From a virus: a DNA stretch of 32,762 nt. The translations under genes and the position numbers were made by a program. Within the stretch, counting starts at the first letter, position 1. Each line of letters opens with the position of its first letter. The stretch covers positions 1 to 32,762 of the IMG/VR virus record IMGVR_UViG_3300005613_000250; one strand, given 5' to 3'. The notes beneath the pieces are model-generated. The model ran no database searches. It saw only the letters and a program-made list of their open reading frames with translations, and was not told the DNA's origin. Positions 31,892 to 32,762 of the stretch are shown here, in pieces.

Positions 31892-32029
31892 AATGTCGGC
31901 ACCACCTTTCAATTAATTACTTGGTGTTCTACCGAACCTATTAGTGTGTTCCCCTAGGGAGGATAAGAACGGCTGACCACAAGTGGTCGGGAGATAATGC
32001 CGTAGCGATTACCTACCGAGTAAATCGTC
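31892..32029 (-). ncRNA. TR-to-RT spacer, structured 3' part of the DGR template RNA
   Basis: These 138 bases between TR and the RT start have no convincing frame. In the Bordetella DGR the equivalent spacer is needed for cDNA priming and Avd-RT binding. Visible inverted repeats include GACCA/TGGTC with loop CTTG at 31975-31988. Around it, 31969-31973 pairs with 31999-32003 (five base pairs). There is also TCCC/GGGA at 31950-31960 and GTTC/GAAC with loop TACC near 31926-31937. The end carries the RT ribosome site AAAGGTGG. Function is inferred by analogy; the pairings are read by eye. Confidence 0.5.
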
Positions 32030-32149
32030 GTCACAGCGCAACCGCAGCGAGATGTTGTTGTTCGAGTTGGAAGCTGAGTTGTTCCAGTTCGAAGAACGTG
32101 AACCAGCATTGGAGCCGTTGTTCCAGTTCGCACCAAGTAGCGAAGCATT
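32030..32149 (-). repeat. DGR template repeat (TR)
   Basis: This is the non-coding template between avd and the RT gene, 120 bases and gap-free against VR. Read in the VR frame on the minus strand it holds ten AAC codons in the segment GANWNNGSNAG...NWNNSASNSNNN, where the VR has diverse residues. That is the hallmark of a TR. Every A in this frame sits where substitution cannot produce a stop codon (AAC, AAT, ATC, CTA, TCA, GAC). The IMH* end (plus 32030-32050) is identical to the VR. A 64-codon frame across this region is only a by-product of the repeat and is not annotated as a gene. Confidence 0.93.
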
Positions 32150-32157
32150 GCCCATTC

Positions 32158-32508
32158 TTACCCCTGTGATTTCTTGCTCTTAATCCATGCGCCAAGTATC
32201 GAGCCTGCTTCAGCCATTAAGGTTTGAGCAGTTTGTTCTTGATGCTTGGTCATACATTTCTTAGTCACAAGAAACCGCATCCAGTAACGCAGTGTTGCAA
32301 ACTGCGCATCAATTAAATATAACTTACTTACTTGCCCTGTCTTGCCTGCAACAATCATTTGTGATGGAGCAGAAAGTAAATCCTCTAAAATCATGTTTCG
32401 TGCAATTGCGTGTTTTCTAGGCATGCTTTGCAGTATTGGATAAAGATAGTGAATTAGTTTTTCGTACTTCTCCACTATCAGCATTTGATTATTGGTGTCT
32501 TTAATCAT
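32158..32508 (-). CDS. avd: DGR accessory variability determinant (Avd)
   Basis: This 116-residue basic, helical protein lies between VR and TR, exactly where Avd sits in classical DGRs. The pattern fits the bAvd family four-helix bundle. It has a helix with LYPILQSMPRKHAIARNMI (family: hypho-Pro-Arg/Lys-x-x-Arg), a second with LYLIDAQFATLRYWMRFL (family: LR-hydrophobic-R), and the C-terminal EAGSILGAWIKSKK (family EIGrmlGgWik). Family members form a positively charged pentameric barrel that binds the RT and TR RNA and is required for mutagenic retrohoming. ATG 32508 follows the fibre stop by 17 bases with only a weak GAG-type ribosome site. The stop at 32160-32158 lies eight bases before TR begins, so avd and TR share one transcript. 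The call rests on motif and position. Confidence 0.88.
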   Translation of the reverse strand: MIKDTNNQMLIVEKYEKLIHYLYPILQSMPRKHAIARNMILEDLLSAPSQMIVAGKTGQVSKLYLIDAQFATLRYWMRFLVTKKCMTKHQEQTAQTLMAEAGSILGAWIKSKKSQG

Positions 32509-32525
32509 ACACTCGCTTTCGCTCG

Positions 32526-32762
32526 TTAATCAAGTTGCAGGTGGTCACAGCGCAACCGCAGCGAGATGACGTTGGTCGAGCTCGAAGCTGAAAAGCCCCA
32601 GTACGAAGAACGAGAACCAGCGCTCACGCCACTGACCCAGTCCGCACCAAGGAGCGAAGCATTTGGAGCATTATACTCAGAGCCGAAACCTTCTGTATTA
32701 GCATTCCAGCCACCTGTATTGTATGCACCACCTCGGTCTGCCGCCCAAATCCACAAGTTACC
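32526..32762 (-). CDS. DGR-diversified tail fibre, C-terminal part (continuation of 1..2267)
   Basis: This open frame enters from the right edge and ends at TAA 32528-32526. It starts with GNLWIWAADRGGAYN, the same residues encoded around bases 95-140 at the other end of the window, so it is the same gene. The TTG that could be read as a start is the Leu of GNLW and is not a real start. The last 45 residues are the variable region: GADWVSGVSAGSRSSYWG, then a Ser-rich segment, then ISLRLRCDHLQLD. Trp/Gly/Arg spacing and a closing R-x-x-CD are typical of DGR targets with a C-type lectin fold. The variable residues should line the ligand-binding face. Stop and avd start are 17 bases apart. Known of the family: Mtd-like and FGE-like DGR targets. 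Inferred: receptor switching. Confidence 0.9.
   Translation of the reverse strand, partial: GNLWIWAADRGGAYNTGGWNANTEGFGSEYNAPNASLLGADWVSGVSAGSRSSYWGFSASSSTNVISLRLRCDHLQLD
32544..32663 (-). repeat. DGR variable repeat (VR), full copy
   Basis: This 120-base segment of the fibre gene aligns without gaps to the template repeat at 32030-32149 (constant offset 514). I count 23 substitutions. Sixteen fall where the coding-strand template has A (29 such positions) and seven at the other 91 positions. The last 20-odd coding-strand bases (plus 32544-32564) are identical and GC-rich, ending in TGCGCTGTGAC, and are the expected initiation-of-mutagenic-homing (IMH) region. Identity stops abruptly just past this point (VR CAC, TR GAC). 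Confidence 0.93.

Noticed and set aside
31954-32148. 64-codon minus-strand frame across the template repeat
   Set aside because: It is in a different frame from VR, is composed of TR-derived repeats (TGTT/TGTTQ) and has no ribosome site. It is a by-product of TR composition.
32479-32541. Cruciform hairpin just downstream of VR, as in the Bordetella phage
   Set aside because: GAGCGAAAGCGAG is a direct, not inverted, arrangement with only two possible pairs. A seven-base inverted repeat TTGATTA/TAATCAA exists but is 38 bases apart.

Overview
This window is an essentially complete genome of a small, tailed, T7-shaped virus (podovirus), about 32.6 kb of unique sequence. It carries a diversity-generating retroelement (DGR) that rewrites the tip of its tail fibre. 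The first 140 bases and the last 140 bases (32623-32762) are the same stretch of the fibre gene and differ at eight positions, all within the first 31 bases. Joining them gives a circular map and restores one uninterrupted 787-codon fibre frame. The contig therefore appears to have been opened inside the hypervariable region, and its two ends show two alleles. The host cannot be named from sequence. The GC content is fairly low, the promoters look like sigma70, and the replication, recombination and holin families point to a Gram-negative, probably proteobacterial, host.

Layout. On the minus strand, from about 24.5 kb down to 20.2 kb, lies the replication and middle region. It has a lambda O-like initiator with four iterons inside its gene, a lambda P-like helicase loader, several small unknowns, a HTH_39-like protein, NinG, a DUF3310 protein, a MazG-like protein and a HTH protein. 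The late minus-strand block follows from 20.2 kb to 0: small and large terminase, a portal of T7 type, a jelly-roll-like protein, scaffold, major capsid, tail tubular proteins A and B, a gp14-like internal protein, three large internal (ejection) proteins and the tail fibre. Across the circular join the same strand continues with the variable repeat (VR), avd, template repeat (TR), reverse transcriptase, two paralogous fibre-assembly-like proteins flanking a second fibre/carbohydrate-binding protein, a DUF5675 lysis candidate, a 3TM holin, a second membrane protein, a terminator and a phosphoesterase. On the plus strand, 24.8-26.6 kb is a short divergent recombination operon: a small ORF, Erf annealase, SSB, an unknown and NinB.

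How it works together. Divergent host-type promoters at about 24.7 kb start the recombination genes (plus) and the replication genes (minus, through a strong hairpin terminator just before the initiator gene). Further sigma70-like promoters precede the middle genes, terminase and capsid. No phage RNA polymerase, DNA polymerase, integrase or repressor was recognised, so the phage probably uses host RNA polymerase and host replisome and appears lytic. The DGR is co-oriented with the late operon, so its TR RNA, Avd and RT are probably made with the virion genes. They would copy TR with adenine-directed errors into the C-type-lectin-like tip of the fibre.

Most notable: the hypervariable allele pair at the two contig ends, TR/VR mismatches outside adenines that are shared by both alleles, a three-way-junction RNA in the capsid mRNA leader, an attenuator-like hairpin before the initiator gene, and a multi-domain ejection protein carrying an HEXXH protease motif. 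Five small or shortened genes were located by reading the sequence directly.
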